A stretch of DNA of 15,616 bases, from positions 1 to 15,616 of the forward strand of contig JBEKAN010000054.1 in the NCBI GenBank assembly GCA_050015895.1. The letters run 5' to 3'. Below the pieces are notes generated by a model. That model ran no database searches and had not been told where the DNA came from. It worked only from the letters and a program-made list of their open reading frames with translations. Of the stretch, positions 1 through 6,642 are shown piece by piece. A program made the position numbers and the translations under genes. Every line of letters starts with the position of its first letter. Positions within the stretch are counted from its first letter, which is position 1. This DNA is from JBEKOF01 sp050015895. GTDB taxonomy: Bacteria > Verrucomicrobiota > Verrucomicrobiia > Limisphaerales > Palsa-1400.

Positions 1-23
1 CCGCATTCCAGCAAATCAAAAAA

Positions 24-67
24 AAGAAATCGCCCGCGCCGCTCCCCCTTGGTAGCCGCCGAGGTGA
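24..67. repeat. Dispersed 44-bp repeat, copy 1
   Basis: It begins AAGAAATCGCCCGCGCC and ends GGTAGCCGCCGAGGTGA. It matches 3271-3314 at 41 of 44 positions by eye. Sequence on both sides of the two copies is unrelated, so this is a dispersed element rather than a local duplication. Confidence 0.8.
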
Positions 68-168
68 ACCGCTCCACCGCCCCGCGCCGCCATGCGTGCC
101 CCGCCGTCTTGTCGCGCCACAATCCCGCAAGCGGCGGGACGACGGCGGAAGCCTGGCGAAGGCGGGTC
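66..168. repeat. Composite dispersed repeat, copy 1
   Basis: The left part (66-113) matches 439-486 with 3 differences in 48 positions. The right part (144-168) is identical to 505-529 over 25 bp. The segment between the two conserved parts differs between copies and contains a small palindrome (CCCGC around AAGC, about 124-137). Confidence 0.75.
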
Positions 169-174
169 AGCTCC

Positions 175-258
175 GGTAGGGCGAGGCTCCTGCCGAGCCG
201 GGGCCGGGCCGATTGTGGTAGGGCGAGGCTCCTGCCGAGCCGGGGCCGGGCCGATTGT
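175..258. repeat. Two perfect tandem copies of a 42-bp repeat
   Basis: Units 175-216 and 217-258 are identical over 42 bp and start GGTAGGGCGAGGCTCCTGCC. Two degenerate heads of the same motif follow, GGTAGGGCGAGACTCC at 259 and GGTGGGGCGAGACTCC at 290. The head GGTAGGGCGAG also occurs at 5953-5963 between cbiM and cbiQ, which marks it as a dispersed family. Units abut without spacers, so this is not a CRISPR. Confidence 0.85.
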
Positions 259-438
259 GGTAGGGCGAGACTCCGTCGAGCCGTGACATGGTGGGGCGAG
301 ACTCCTCGCACCGTTGGTTCGCACCGTTGGTGCGCTTCCATAATTTGTTCCATCTCGCTTCCTTCTGTTGTTTCATCTCGCGTAATTTGTTCCAACTTCA
401 AGCCGGTTCCACGTCGCTTCATTCCAGCGCCAGCCGGC

Positions 439-529
439 GAACCGCTCCACCGGCCCGCGCCTCCATGCTTGCCCCGCCGTCTTGTCCACCGCTGGCCCGG
501 CGAAGGCGGAAGCCTGGCGAAGGCGGGTC
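439..529. repeat. Composite dispersed repeat, copy 2
   Basis: This is the second copy of the element at 66-168. A sub-part (TGTCCACCGCTGGCCCGG, 483-500, running into CGAAGG) recurs in inverted orientation, with small differences, around 4489-4512 in the spacer downstream of cbiM. Confidence 0.75.
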
Positions 530-803
530 CGCGCCGTTCCACCGCCTCAAATCGTCGAAGACAAGCAATTCACAATTCACTATTCACCATTCTGGTCACG
601 CCTTGCCAAAACTCCCGCCCTCAGGAGGCCCCCAAAATCAGTCCGCCCTCTTGCCGGTCCGTCTGGGCAAGCCGCAGGCCTTACGCCTGCCCGCCGCCCG
701 CTAGGCGACGGCCCCCATCTCAAGCGCCCCTGAATGATTCAAAACTACGCTTTTTTCGTGCAACTTTACCCTTCGCTGCCATAATTCCGCCAATCTCGAG
801 GGC

Positions 804-1343
804 ATGAAACAGGTTGTCATAGAAAATCCGGTGATAAACTCGCCTTTCGATGAACCGAGGCGGCGCTTTCGGTTCAGCGACGAGGGCATTACGAATGAAA
901 TCGTCAGCGAGCCCCGCACCAGCTCGTACGTCACCCGCGCCGACCGCTGCCACATTTCCCACGTTGAGGCCGACACAGACTCCTGGGAACAGAAGCTCGC
1001 CCAAACGCTGGAGGACATGCCGGAATTCTTCGCCTACGTTAAAAATCAAAAACTCGGTTTTACCATCCCTTACACCCTCAACGGCGAGGAACACAATTAT
1101 TACCCGGATTTTATGGTCCGCATTGACGACGGCCACGGCCCGGACGATTTGCTCAATCTCATTGTGGAAAGCACAGTTGAGCAGAAAAAGGACAAGCAGG
1201 CCAAAGTTTCCACGGCCAAGACGCCCTGGATTCCTGCCGTGAACAACCACGGCCAATTTGGCCGCTGGTCATTCCTCGAAAACCGCGACCCGTGGGATGC
1301 GCAGAATGCAACACGTAATGCATTAACAAAGAAAAAAGTCTAA
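804..1343 (+). pseudogene. Type III-like restriction subunit (Res) with central helicase deleted
   Basis: The 179-residue frame joins two ends of a protein that is normally about 1000 residues. Residues 1-42 (ENPVINSPF, RFRFSDEGITNEIV) match my recollection of the N-terminus of type III-like Res subunits (the BPTD_3080-type family). From about residue 43 (RADRCHISHVEADTDSWEQ) to residue 173 it reads as that family's C-terminus. The helicase motifs expected between them are absent, and the frame stays open across the junction near nt 930. The C-terminal part keeps a PD-(D/E)xK-like nuclease pattern: YYPDF with P101-D102, then IVES with E122 followed by lysines 128-131. Start ATG 804 is preceded by GAGGG only a base or two upstream, so its ribosome site is poor. 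The next gene starts 12 bp downstream. It is probably a pseudogene; a retained small nuclease-like protein is the alternative. Confidence 0.72.
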
Positions 1344-1355
1344 ACTATCCCCGCC

Positions 1356-3089
1356 ATGCTGACACATTTACGAATCAAGAATTTCAAGCGTTTCCCCAAT
1401 GCGGACATCGAATTGGGCCAGGCGGTTGTTTTTATCGGGCAGAACAATTCCGGCAAAACCACCGCCCTGCAATCGCTTGCCCTGTGGGATGCCGGACTCC
1501 GCAAATGGAACCAAGAATACAAAGGGAGAGCCGTCCCCGCAAAACGTCCCGGCGTCACCATCAATAGACGTGATCTCGTCGCCATTCCTGTGCCGAGCGC
1601 AAATCTCCTCTGGCGAAACCTCCATGTGCGTGACATCAAAAAAGCCAATGGCAAACCCGACACACAAAACATCCGCATCGACATCGTGGTGGACGGCATC
1701 AAAGAGGGCAACGCGTGGAGTTGCGGTCTGGAGTTCGATTATGCCAATGACGAATCGCTCTATTGCCGACCACTGCGCCTGAACAATGAAAAGGATTTGC
1801 AGCGGATGCCGGTTCCTCCTGAAGCGGCGGAGACTTTGATTTCCTATCTCCCGCCTATGTCAGGATTGGCGGCCACTGAACCGAAATGGGAAGCGGGGCG
1901 AATAAACGTCCTGCTCGGCGAAGGCCAGACCGCGCAAGTGCTCCGCAATCTTTGCCACCAACTCCACGAACAACTAGAGCCGAAGACGGGTTGGCAGGAG
2001 GTTTTCAACTTCATCAAGTCTCTTTTCGGCGCTCAACTACAACCACCTGAGTTTATCAAGGAGCGCGGAGAAATTACCATGTGCTATCAGGACCAGGAAG
2101 GTTGTTTGCTCGATCTTTCCTGCGCGGGTCGCGGCCTGCAACAGACGCTCCTGCTCCTTGCGCACCTTTACGCCAATCCCAAGACCGTCCTCTTGTTGGA
2201 CGAACCCGACGCGCATCTGGAAGTTCTTCGCCAGCGCCAAATTTATCAATTGTTGACGGACGTGGCTGCGCGACAAGGCTCGCAGATCATTGCCGCCAGC
2301 CATTCTGAGGTCGTCCTCAACGAAGCCGCTAACCGCGATATCGTCATCGCCTTCGTTGGGCCTCCCCATCGGATCGACGACCGGGGCCAGCAAGTGCTCA
2401 AAGCGCTCACGGACATTGGTTTTGACCAGTATTATGAAGCCGAACTCAAAGGCTGGGCTCTCTATCTTGAAGGCTCAACAGACCTTGCCATTCTCCAGGC
2501 ATTCGCCCAAACCCTCCAACATCCGGCCGCAAAAGTATTGGAGCGTCCTTTCGTCCACTACCTCACCACTAATCTGCCGAACCGCGCTCGCGAACACTTC
2601 TTTGGTATCCAGGAAGCCAAGCCTGATTTGGTGGGTTTCGCTCTGTTTGATCGACTTGACAAGCCGCTCGCCATAGGCACGCCCCTGACTGAAACCATGT
2701 GGGAGAAGCGCGAAATCGAAAATTATCTGTGCATGGAATCGGTGCTGCTCGCTTATGCCAGGCATGATCAGCCCGACGACTTGTTTGGCGGCGCTGAGGC
2801 GCAACGGCGTGTGCAGACCATGCGCGATTGTATTAAGGAACTCACGATCGCTCTCCGTACCCTTGGCCGCCCGGATCCCTGGTCTGCCGATCTCAAGGCC
2901 AGTGATGATTTTTTGAACCCGCTCTTCGACCTCTTTTTCCAAAAAATAAGACTGCCCAACTTGCTCAGGAAGACAGATTATCACGCTCTCGCAAGGCTAG
3001 TGCCTAAAGATAGAATTGACAAGGAGGTCGTCGCGAAACTGGATGGAATTCTTGCCGTCGCGCAGAAAGCCAAATCCAAGGAAAGCTGA
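1356..3089 (+). CDS. OLD-like AAA ATPase with TOPRIM-like C-terminal region
   Basis: A 577-residue cytoplasmic protein with an ABC/SMC-like ATPase and a nuclease-like tail, as in OLD-family (overcoming lysogenization defect) proteins. Visible ATPase motifs are Walker A GQNNSGKT (28-35), a signature-like LDLSCAGRGLQQ (252-263), Walker B VLLLDEP with D282-E283, and the switch histidine in AASHSE just after. The C-terminal part shows TOPRIM-like elements: LYLEGSTD (E372, D376), FDRLD (D432, D435) and REIENYL (E453, E455). The DxD step is spaced as DxxD, so catalytic competence is uncertain. The frame is undisturbed and full length for a compact member. It lies 12 bp after the Res remnant and 1 bp before the Mod remnant, which suggests it was a third gene of the same restriction operon. 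The family role is DNA binding or cleavage in phage defence; the target is unknown. Its neighbours are wrecked, so it may be orphaned or may act alone. Confidence 0.85.
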   Translation: MLTHLRIKNFKRFPNADIELGQAVVFIGQNNSGKTTALQSLALWDAGLRKWNQEYKGRAVPAKRPGVTINRRDLVAIPVPSANLLWRNLHVRDIKKANGKPDTQNIRIDIVVDGIKEGNAWSCGLEFDYANDESLYCRPLRLNNEKDLQRMPVPPEAAETLISYLPPMSGLAATEPKWEAGRINVLLGEGQTAQVLRNLCHQLHEQLEPKTGWQEVFNFIKSLFGAQLQPPEFIKERGEITMCYQDQEGCLLDLSCAGRGLQQTLLLLAHLYANPKTVLLLDEPDAHLEVLRQRQIYQLLTDVAARQGSQIIAASHSEVVLNEAANRDIVIAFVGPPHRIDDRGQQVLKALTDIGFDQYYEAELKGWALYLEGSTDLAILQAFAQTLQHPAAKVLERPFVHYLTTNLPNRAREHFFGIQEAKPDLVGFALFDRLDKPLAIGTPLTETMWEKREIENYLCMESVLLAYARHDQPDDLFGGAEAQRRVQTMRDCIKELTIALRTLGRPDPWSADLKASDDFLNPLFDLFFQKIRLPNLLRKTDYHALARLVPKDRIDKEVVAKLDGILAVAQKAKSKES

Positions 3090-3270
3090 AATGCCCGCAA
3101 AAGCCATTCCCAAAGCCTCCACCCCCGTCCTGGCCACCAAACACAAGGACAAGCGCGCCAACTTCCCCACCGAGGAACTGCGCGACTTCGTGGCGGACGA
3201 GGAAAAAGCGCCCAAGAAAATCCTGTATCCGCGCGACCCGTCCCTCGATCCCGAACTCGGTTGGAAGGGC

Positions 3271-3314
3271 AAGAAATCGCCCGCGCCACTCCCCGATGGT
3301 AGCCGCCGAGGTGA
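3271..3314. repeat. Dispersed 44-bp repeat, copy 2, at the Mod break point
   Basis: Same element as 24-67 (41 of 44 identical by eye). It starts at the codon after GWKG of the Mod remnant, so it marks the join between surviving Mod sequence and foreign sequence. Confidence 0.8.
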
Positions 3315-3325
3315 TGGGACAGGGC

Positions 3326-3349
3326 GAAATATGCAGAGGCGCATATTTC
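3326..3349. repeat. Perfect 9-bp inverted repeat, 6-nt loop
   Basis: GAAATATGC (3326-3334), loop AGAGGC, then GCATATTTC (3341-3349), followed by TTTTC. It lies between the 44-bp repeat and the start of the DUF3883 remnant. It may be a small hairpin element, a weak terminator, or part of a larger mobile or repeat unit spanning about 3271-3400. Confidence 0.6.
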
Positions 3350-3614
3350 TTTTCGGAGATGAACAGGGCAAAAGTTATCTTGAATCAATCGTCAAAGGAT
3401 AATAGCAATAATACTCACCGCCGACAAGAGCGTCGTCCAGGGAGCAGGCGTCTGGCTGCTCGACCTCGCTTCCGCAGACCCGATCATCTCAAAGCTTGCC
3501 TTCGAGCTACAGAAGAAGCCAACGCTGCATCCCGACATTCTTGCTGGAGAGGCCGGTGATCTGGAGCGGAAGGCGATTAAGGGATTTCTTACTGGTTTCG
3601 CGGGCATCCAGCTA

Positions 3615-4340
3615 ATGGACACAAAGGCTGTCTGCGAGGAGGCCATCCTGCCCAAGATATTGACTACTTCGCCGCAACCCGCGAAAGAAGAGTTACTGAA
3701 CTACACCAATTACTGCAAGCAACACCTCGGCGCAGCATTCATCCGTGGAAAGGAAATCTGGACCGCCACGAAGATCGGGGCCATTCGGCCAGCCAGAGAA
3801 GTTTACTTTCCCTCCGAGTTCAAGCCGCCACAGAACTGGGAAATCAACAAAGCTTACGTTAAGGGCTTGGACTTCTTAAGCGCAGATTACGTTATAGACT
3901 GCAAAGAGGACCAGGAGTTAAAAGCGTGGCGGGACTTCCTGCTCGCGGCTCAAGTGAAGGAGGCACCAGATAATGGAGTGGAAGTGTTCGCCATGAATTA
4001 CACCAAGGAGAAGCTGGCCTCCATGTTCCAGAACATTATTGAAGTGGACAAGCTCAATAACGGCTACGACATGGAAGCCGAAGATGGCCCTGGAATCACG
4101 GTCCAGATAGAGGTCAAGGGGCAGAGAGTGGACGAAAACATCGAACTCACCTCCAACGAGGCAAAAGCAGCCAAAAAACACGGGAAAAGCTTTTACCTGT
4201 GCGTCATCTCGTCCATTCCCGAAGCCCCAGCACTTCATCTTGTCCGTGACCCGGACTCAGTCGGGGAGAGGGAGATGCTGACAATTCGGATTGATGACTG
4301 GAAAGCCGCTCGCTGGCCAGCACCGACGCCTCAGCCCTAA
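3615..4340 (+). CDS. C-terminal remnant of a large DUF3883 (NO VEIN C-terminal) protein
   Basis: The first usable ATG is at 3615 (241 residues). The same frame is open from 3384 with no ATG, GTG or TTG, and from about 3402 it already reads like real protein (GAGVWLLDLASADPIISKLA). The gene therefore has lost its 5' part and original start. The C-terminal ~110 residues fit DUF3883: GYDMEAEDGPG, then IQIEVKG-like VQIEVKGQRVDENIELTSNE, and KAAKKHGKSFYLCVIS. That domain has a restriction-endonuclease-like pattern and commonly ends big sacsin/histidine-kinase-like ATPase proteins in defence islands. The middle part (LGAAFIRGKEIWTATKIGAI, REVYFPSEFKPP) also matches what I recall upstream of this domain in such proteins. 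A fragment probably has no activity. It is separated from the Mod remnant by repeat-derived sequence. Confidence 0.72.
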   Translation: MDTKAVCEEAILPKILTTSPQPAKEELLNYTNYCKQHLGAAFIRGKEIWTATKIGAIRPAREVYFPSEFKPPQNWEINKAYVKGLDFLSADYVIDCKEDQELKAWRDFLLAAQVKEAPDNGVEVFAMNYTKEKLASMFQNIIEVDKLNNGYDMEAEDGPGITVQIEVKGQRVDENIELTSNEAKAAKKHGKSFYLCVISSIPEAPALHLVRDPDSVGEREMLTIRIDDWKAARWPAPTPQP

Positions 4341-4685
4341 AAGCAAAAGAAACGTCCTCCATCGTTTGTGGCGGTCACGCGAAGGTTCATCATCCACGAT
4401 TGAATCATTGAAGGGAACTCGTTCCCGCTCGGCCCACCCCGTCGCCAAGTCTTGCCGCCTTTGGCCTCCCCTTGAAAGACTATCCTCCTTCGCCGGGCCT
4501 ACGGTGGACAGGCTGCCGCCAACCACGGCAAGACTTGGCTCCACCGGCGAAGCTCCCTTGCTGAATTTCCAAATCCGCCGCTCCACTCCGCTTTTTGGTC
4601 CGTCCGCTCCGCGCCCCGTTCCCCTACGCGGGCGGAGGAGTGCCCGCACTAACCTCACACCAGCCATCCGTCACGGATTACAACT
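4341..4685. other. Spacer between convergent genes with a long-arm inverted repeat
   Basis: No credible gene is seen. The spacer contains a perfect 14-bp inverted repeat, GCCAAGTCTTGCCG (4444-4457) and CGGCAAGACTTGGC (4526-4539), 68 bp apart. Between the arms, about 4489-4512 is an inverted near-copy of part of the composite repeat found at 483-506. A short near-palindrome, GGGAACTCGTTCCC, is at 4413-4426. Close to the cbiM stop, ATCCGTCACGGAT (4666-4678) is palindromic but too tight for a convincing terminator. This looks like a dispersed-repeat insertion. Confidence 0.6.
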
Positions 4686-5705
4686 TCAGGACGATGAAAC
4701 CACCGTGACCGACGCCGCGCTCCCGGCGGCAGCCGCCGCGCCTATGCCCGCCGGTTCGGTCGGGTGGCCGGCTTTGACCTCGTTCTTTACCAGCAGCCGT
4801 CCCATCACGCAGGCCAGGCCGAACATGATCAGCGTCCCAATGGCCCCGGCGATGGCTGTCGCCACGCCCGCAGAGCTGATGCCCGGCATTTTGTATTTGG
4901 GAATCCACGTCCTGATGAGCGTGGCGGTGTGGCCCTCAAAGCCGAACTTCTGCGCCACCTTGTCCAGTCCGTCCGGCCAGGAGCAGGCGTAAGGCGAGAC
5001 GAAAATCGCCAACCCCAGCGCGACCACCAGGCCGAACGCCAGAAACTCCAATCCCGCGCCGCGCGGGCTGGGGGAATTCTCCGCCTCCAGCAAATCCGGC
5101 CGCGCGCGCGCAATCGCCAGAACCACCAGCGCCGTGATCAGGCCCTCGCCGACGCCGATGAGCGCGTGGACGCCCACCATCACCGGGAACACCACCCCCG
5201 GCGCCAGTCTGCCGGACAAGGACAATTCCCCCGCGCACATCACCGACGCCAGCACAGTCGAAAGCCACGCCGCGAAAAACACCGCCGTCACCCGTCCGCG
5301 CAACCCGGGCAGGATTCCCCGCGCGCAACGGTAAATGTAGTACCCGCACACCCCGCCGATGAACGCCATGTTGAATATGTTCGCCCCCAGCGCCAGCACC
5401 CCGCCGTCGCTGAACAGCAGCGCCTGCGCCGTCAGCACGCACGCCAGCACAATCGCCGCCGCGCCCGGTCCCAGCAGCACCGCCGCCAGCACCCCGCCCA
5501 GCAAGTGGCCCGACGTGCCCCCCAGCACCGGAAAATTCACCATCTGCGCCGCGAACACAAACGCCGCCCCCAGCCCCATCAGCGGGACCTTGTTCCGCGG
5601 CAGTGTGCGGTTGACCTGCCGCGCCGCCACCGCCAGCCCGCCCGCCGACAACGCGCCCGTGATGGCGAGGGTCTTGCCGTCCAAAAAGCCGTCGGGAATG
5701 TGCAT
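4686..5705 (-). CDS. cbiM: ECF transporter S component CbiM/NikM fused to PDGLE domain
   Basis: This is the substrate-specific inner-membrane component of an energy-coupling-factor importer for Ni2+ or Co2+ (339 residues). The N-terminus is MHIPDGFLD, the CbiM hallmark. M1, H2 and H67 (in GGTSGHLLGG) correspond to the metal ligands known from NikM structures. About six hydrophobic segments fill residues 12-215. A second module follows with PDGL at 244-247 and a final membrane helix about 285-312. It matches the PDGLE domain that replaces the small CbiN/NikN subunit, here as a single fused chain. The last ~25 residues are a low-complexity Ala/Ser tail. Start 5705 is fixed by the MHIPDG motif because H2 must be near the N-terminus; no clear Shine-Dalgarno precedes it. 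It is divergent from cbiQ-cbiO, which supply the T component and ATPase. Ni versus Co cannot be read from the protein alone; the NikR-like operator argues for nickel. Confidence 0.9.
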   Translation of the reverse strand: MHIPDGFLDGKTLAITGALSAGGLAVAARQVNRTLPRNKVPLMGLGAAFVFAAQMVNFPVLGGTSGHLLGGVLAAVLLGPGAAAIVLACVLTAQALLFSDGGVLALGANIFNMAFIGGVCGYYIYRCARGILPGLRGRVTAVFFAAWLSTVLASVMCAGELSLSGRLAPGVVFPVMVGVHALIGVGEGLITALVVLAIARARPDLLEAENSPSPRGAGLEFLAFGLVVALGLAIFVSPYACSWPDGLDKVAQKFGFEGHTATLIRTWIPKYKMPGISSAGVATAIAGAIGTLIMFGLACVMGRLLVKNEVKAGHPTEPAGIGAAAAAGSAASVTVVSSS

Positions 5706-5741
5706 GATATCTTGTCTTGTTCCGCCAGCCAGTTCGTGTTA

Positions 5742-5771
5742 AGTATTACAATTGGTCTGAATAGTAATACT
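5742..5771. promoter_or_regulatory. NikR-like operator AGTATTAC-N14-GTAATACT
   Basis: A perfect 8-bp inverted repeat with a 14-bp spacer, 36 bp upstream of the cbiM start. Known NikR sites are long-spaced palindromes such as GTATGA-N16-TCATAC in enterobacteria and GTGTTAC-N13/14-GTAACAC in deltaproteobacteria (recalled from comparative genomics). This site fits the second layout with one changed base per half-site. It covers the predicted -10 and start region of cbiM, consistent with repression by metal-loaded regulator. No nikR gene is in the window. Confidence 0.6.
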
Positions 5772-5789
5772 CTATGTGGATTCCGTCAA
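5761..5789 (-). promoter_or_regulatory. Candidate cbiM promoter (TTGACG-N17-TACTAT)
   Basis: On the minus strand, TTGACG (5784-5789) and TACTAT (5761-5766) are separated by 17 bp. Transcription would begin near 5753, giving a leader of about 50 nt. The -10 element lies inside the palindromic operator. Confidence 0.45.
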
Positions 5790-5856
5790 GGTCAAAAAAC
5801 TAATTCCCGCAATGCCTCGGCACATCTTGCAACCACCAACCTGCGATATGCCAATT

Positions 5857-5883
5857 CCCTCGCCCCGCGCAGCGGGGAGAGGG
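5857..5883. repeat. Hairpin-forming dispersed repeat
   Basis: The arms CCCTCGCCCCGC (5857-5868) and GCGGGGAGAGGG (5872-5883) pair over 12 bp with one mismatch around loop GCA. The following GTCAGGGAGAGGGG resembles the widespread CCCTCTCCC(T)AACCCTCTCCCC intergenic repeat in reverse. Confidence 0.6.
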
Positions 5884-6029
5884 TCAGGGAGAGGGGTTCG
5901 TTCAATCCCGTTGTGGTGTCAAGATGCGTCCGCAATGCCTCGGTCGTGGGATGGTAGGGCGAGCACTCCGTGCGCGCCGGCACTCCGTGCGCGCCGCCCC
6001 TTTCAGTGTTGCATTGCTAATTCCAGAAT

Positions 6030-6641
6030 ATGAGCGCCAGCCCTTCCATGGATTCCCGCCCCGCCCGCGGCGCGCTTCATCGCGCCCCGGCGGGCTGGAA
6101 ACTGGCCGCGGCCCTCGCGCTGGTGCTCACGGTCGTGTTGCTGCCCCGCTCCCAACTGGCATGGTTGCTGGCCCTCGCGGTCCTTTTGGCCGGGCTCCTC
6201 GCCATCAGCGGGATTCGCCTTTTGTTTCTGCTCCGGCGCCTGTTGCTTTTGGAGCCGCTGGTGCTCGGTGTGGCCGGCTTGATGTGGTTTCAACCGGGCG
6301 GCGCAAGTGTCTTTGCGCTGGTCATGCTCAAGGCCAACCTCTGTCTGCTCACGACCCTCCTGCTCTCCCACACCACCTCGTTCCCGGATCTCGTGCGCGT
6401 CCTGCGCCGCTTGCGCGTGCCGTGGATGTTCGTCACCACCCTCGCCCTGATGCACCGCTATTTGTTCGTGCTGGCGGACGAGGCGGATCGGATGCGCCGC
6501 GCCCGCGCCAGCCGCACCTTCACACGCGGACGGCGTTTCCAATGGCAGGCCCTCTCCTCGGTCCTCGGCCAGTTGTTCGTGCGCGCCTCGGACCGCGCCG
6601 GGCGCGTTTACAACGCCATGTGCGCGCGCGGCTGGAAATAA
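6030..6641 (+). CDS. cbiQ: ECF transporter T component CbiQ
   Basis: The transmembrane coupling subunit that links the CbiM substrate unit to the CbiO ATPase (203 residues, short for the family). Hydrophobic helices occupy about residues 23-62 and 70-150. The cytoplasmic part carries both signature Ala-Arg motifs: RMRRARASR near 155-163 and RVYNAMCARGW at the C-terminus. These are the coupling helices that dock on the ATPase. Start ATG 6030 is followed by an alternative ATG at 6048; neither has a strong ribosome site. cbiO follows after one base. The N-terminal ~20 residues are hydrophilic. Confidence 0.88.
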   Translation: MSASPSMDSRPARGALHRAPAGWKLAAALALVLTVVLLPRSQLAWLLALAVLLAGLLAISGIRLLFLLRRLLLLEPLVLGVAGLMWFQPGGASVFALVMLKANLCLLTTLLLSHTTSFPDLVRVLRRLRVPWMFVTTLALMHRYLFVLADEADRMRRARASRTFTRGRRFQWQALSSVLGQLFVRASDRAGRVYNAMCARGWK

Positions 6642-6642
6642 A

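Larger units (their letters stand above)
1..803. repeat. Gene-free spacer built from dispersed and tandem repeats
   Basis: No convincing gene is seen here; the open frames are low-complexity Arg/Pro/Ala readings of GC-rich repeats. From left to right it holds a 44-bp repeat (24-67) that recurs at 3271-3314, a composite repeat (66-168), a two-copy 42-bp tandem (175-258) with degenerate continuations to about 310, two TAATTTGTTCCA copies (341-352 and 383-394), and a second composite copy (439-529). Positions 530-803 hold no recognised element, apart from a CATAAT at 780-785 that could be a -10 for the gene at 804, with no good -35. Confidence 0.7.
3091..3402 (+). pseudogene. N-terminal remnant of type III-like DNA methyltransferase (Mod)
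   Basis: ATG 3091 is chosen over the in-frame ATG 3016 because 3016 lies inside the ATPase gene and AAGGA (3078-3082) sits well spaced before 3091. Residues 1-61 (for example ELRDFVADEEKAPKKI, then DPSLDPELGWKGK) resemble the leader of site-specific adenine methyltransferases of type III-like systems, where WKGKDEQD normally continues into the catalytic region. Here similarity stops at GWKGK, exactly where the 44-bp dispersed repeat begins (3271). The remaining ~42 residues are translated repeat. The DPPY and FxGxG catalytic motifs are absent, so this cannot methylate DNA. It starts one base after the ATPase stop, as in an operon. Assignment of the 61-residue leader is from memory of the family. 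Confidence 0.68.
5706..6029. other. Divergent cbiM/cbiQ regulatory region with repeats
   Basis: The cbiM side holds a promoter and palindromic operator (5742-5789). The rest is repeat sequence: a hairpin repeat at 5857-5883, GGTAGGGCGAG at 5953-5963, and two tandem copies of GCACTCCGTGCGCGCCG (5963-5979 and 5980-5996). No clear promoter for cbiQ was identified in the remaining 30 bp, and no cobalamin-riboswitch B12 box was recognised. Confidence 0.6.

Noticed and set aside
175..310. Repeats that might be a CRISPR array
   Set aside because: The 42-bp units abut directly with no variable spacers, and no cas-like gene is present.
49..807. 252-residue plus-strand open frame across the first spacer
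   Set aside because: It is an Arg/Pro/Ser-rich reading that runs through tandem and dispersed repeats and overlaps the start of the Res remnant; no protein-like features.
4257..4667. 136-residue minus-strand open frame downstream of cbiM
   Set aside because: It is an Arg-rich translation of the inverted-repeat spacer overlapping the DUF3883 end; best explained as repeat sequence.
5706..6029. Cobalamin riboswitch before the cobalt/nickel transporter genes
   Set aside because: No B12-box-like conserved segment was recognised on either strand, and the palindromic operator offers a simpler control.
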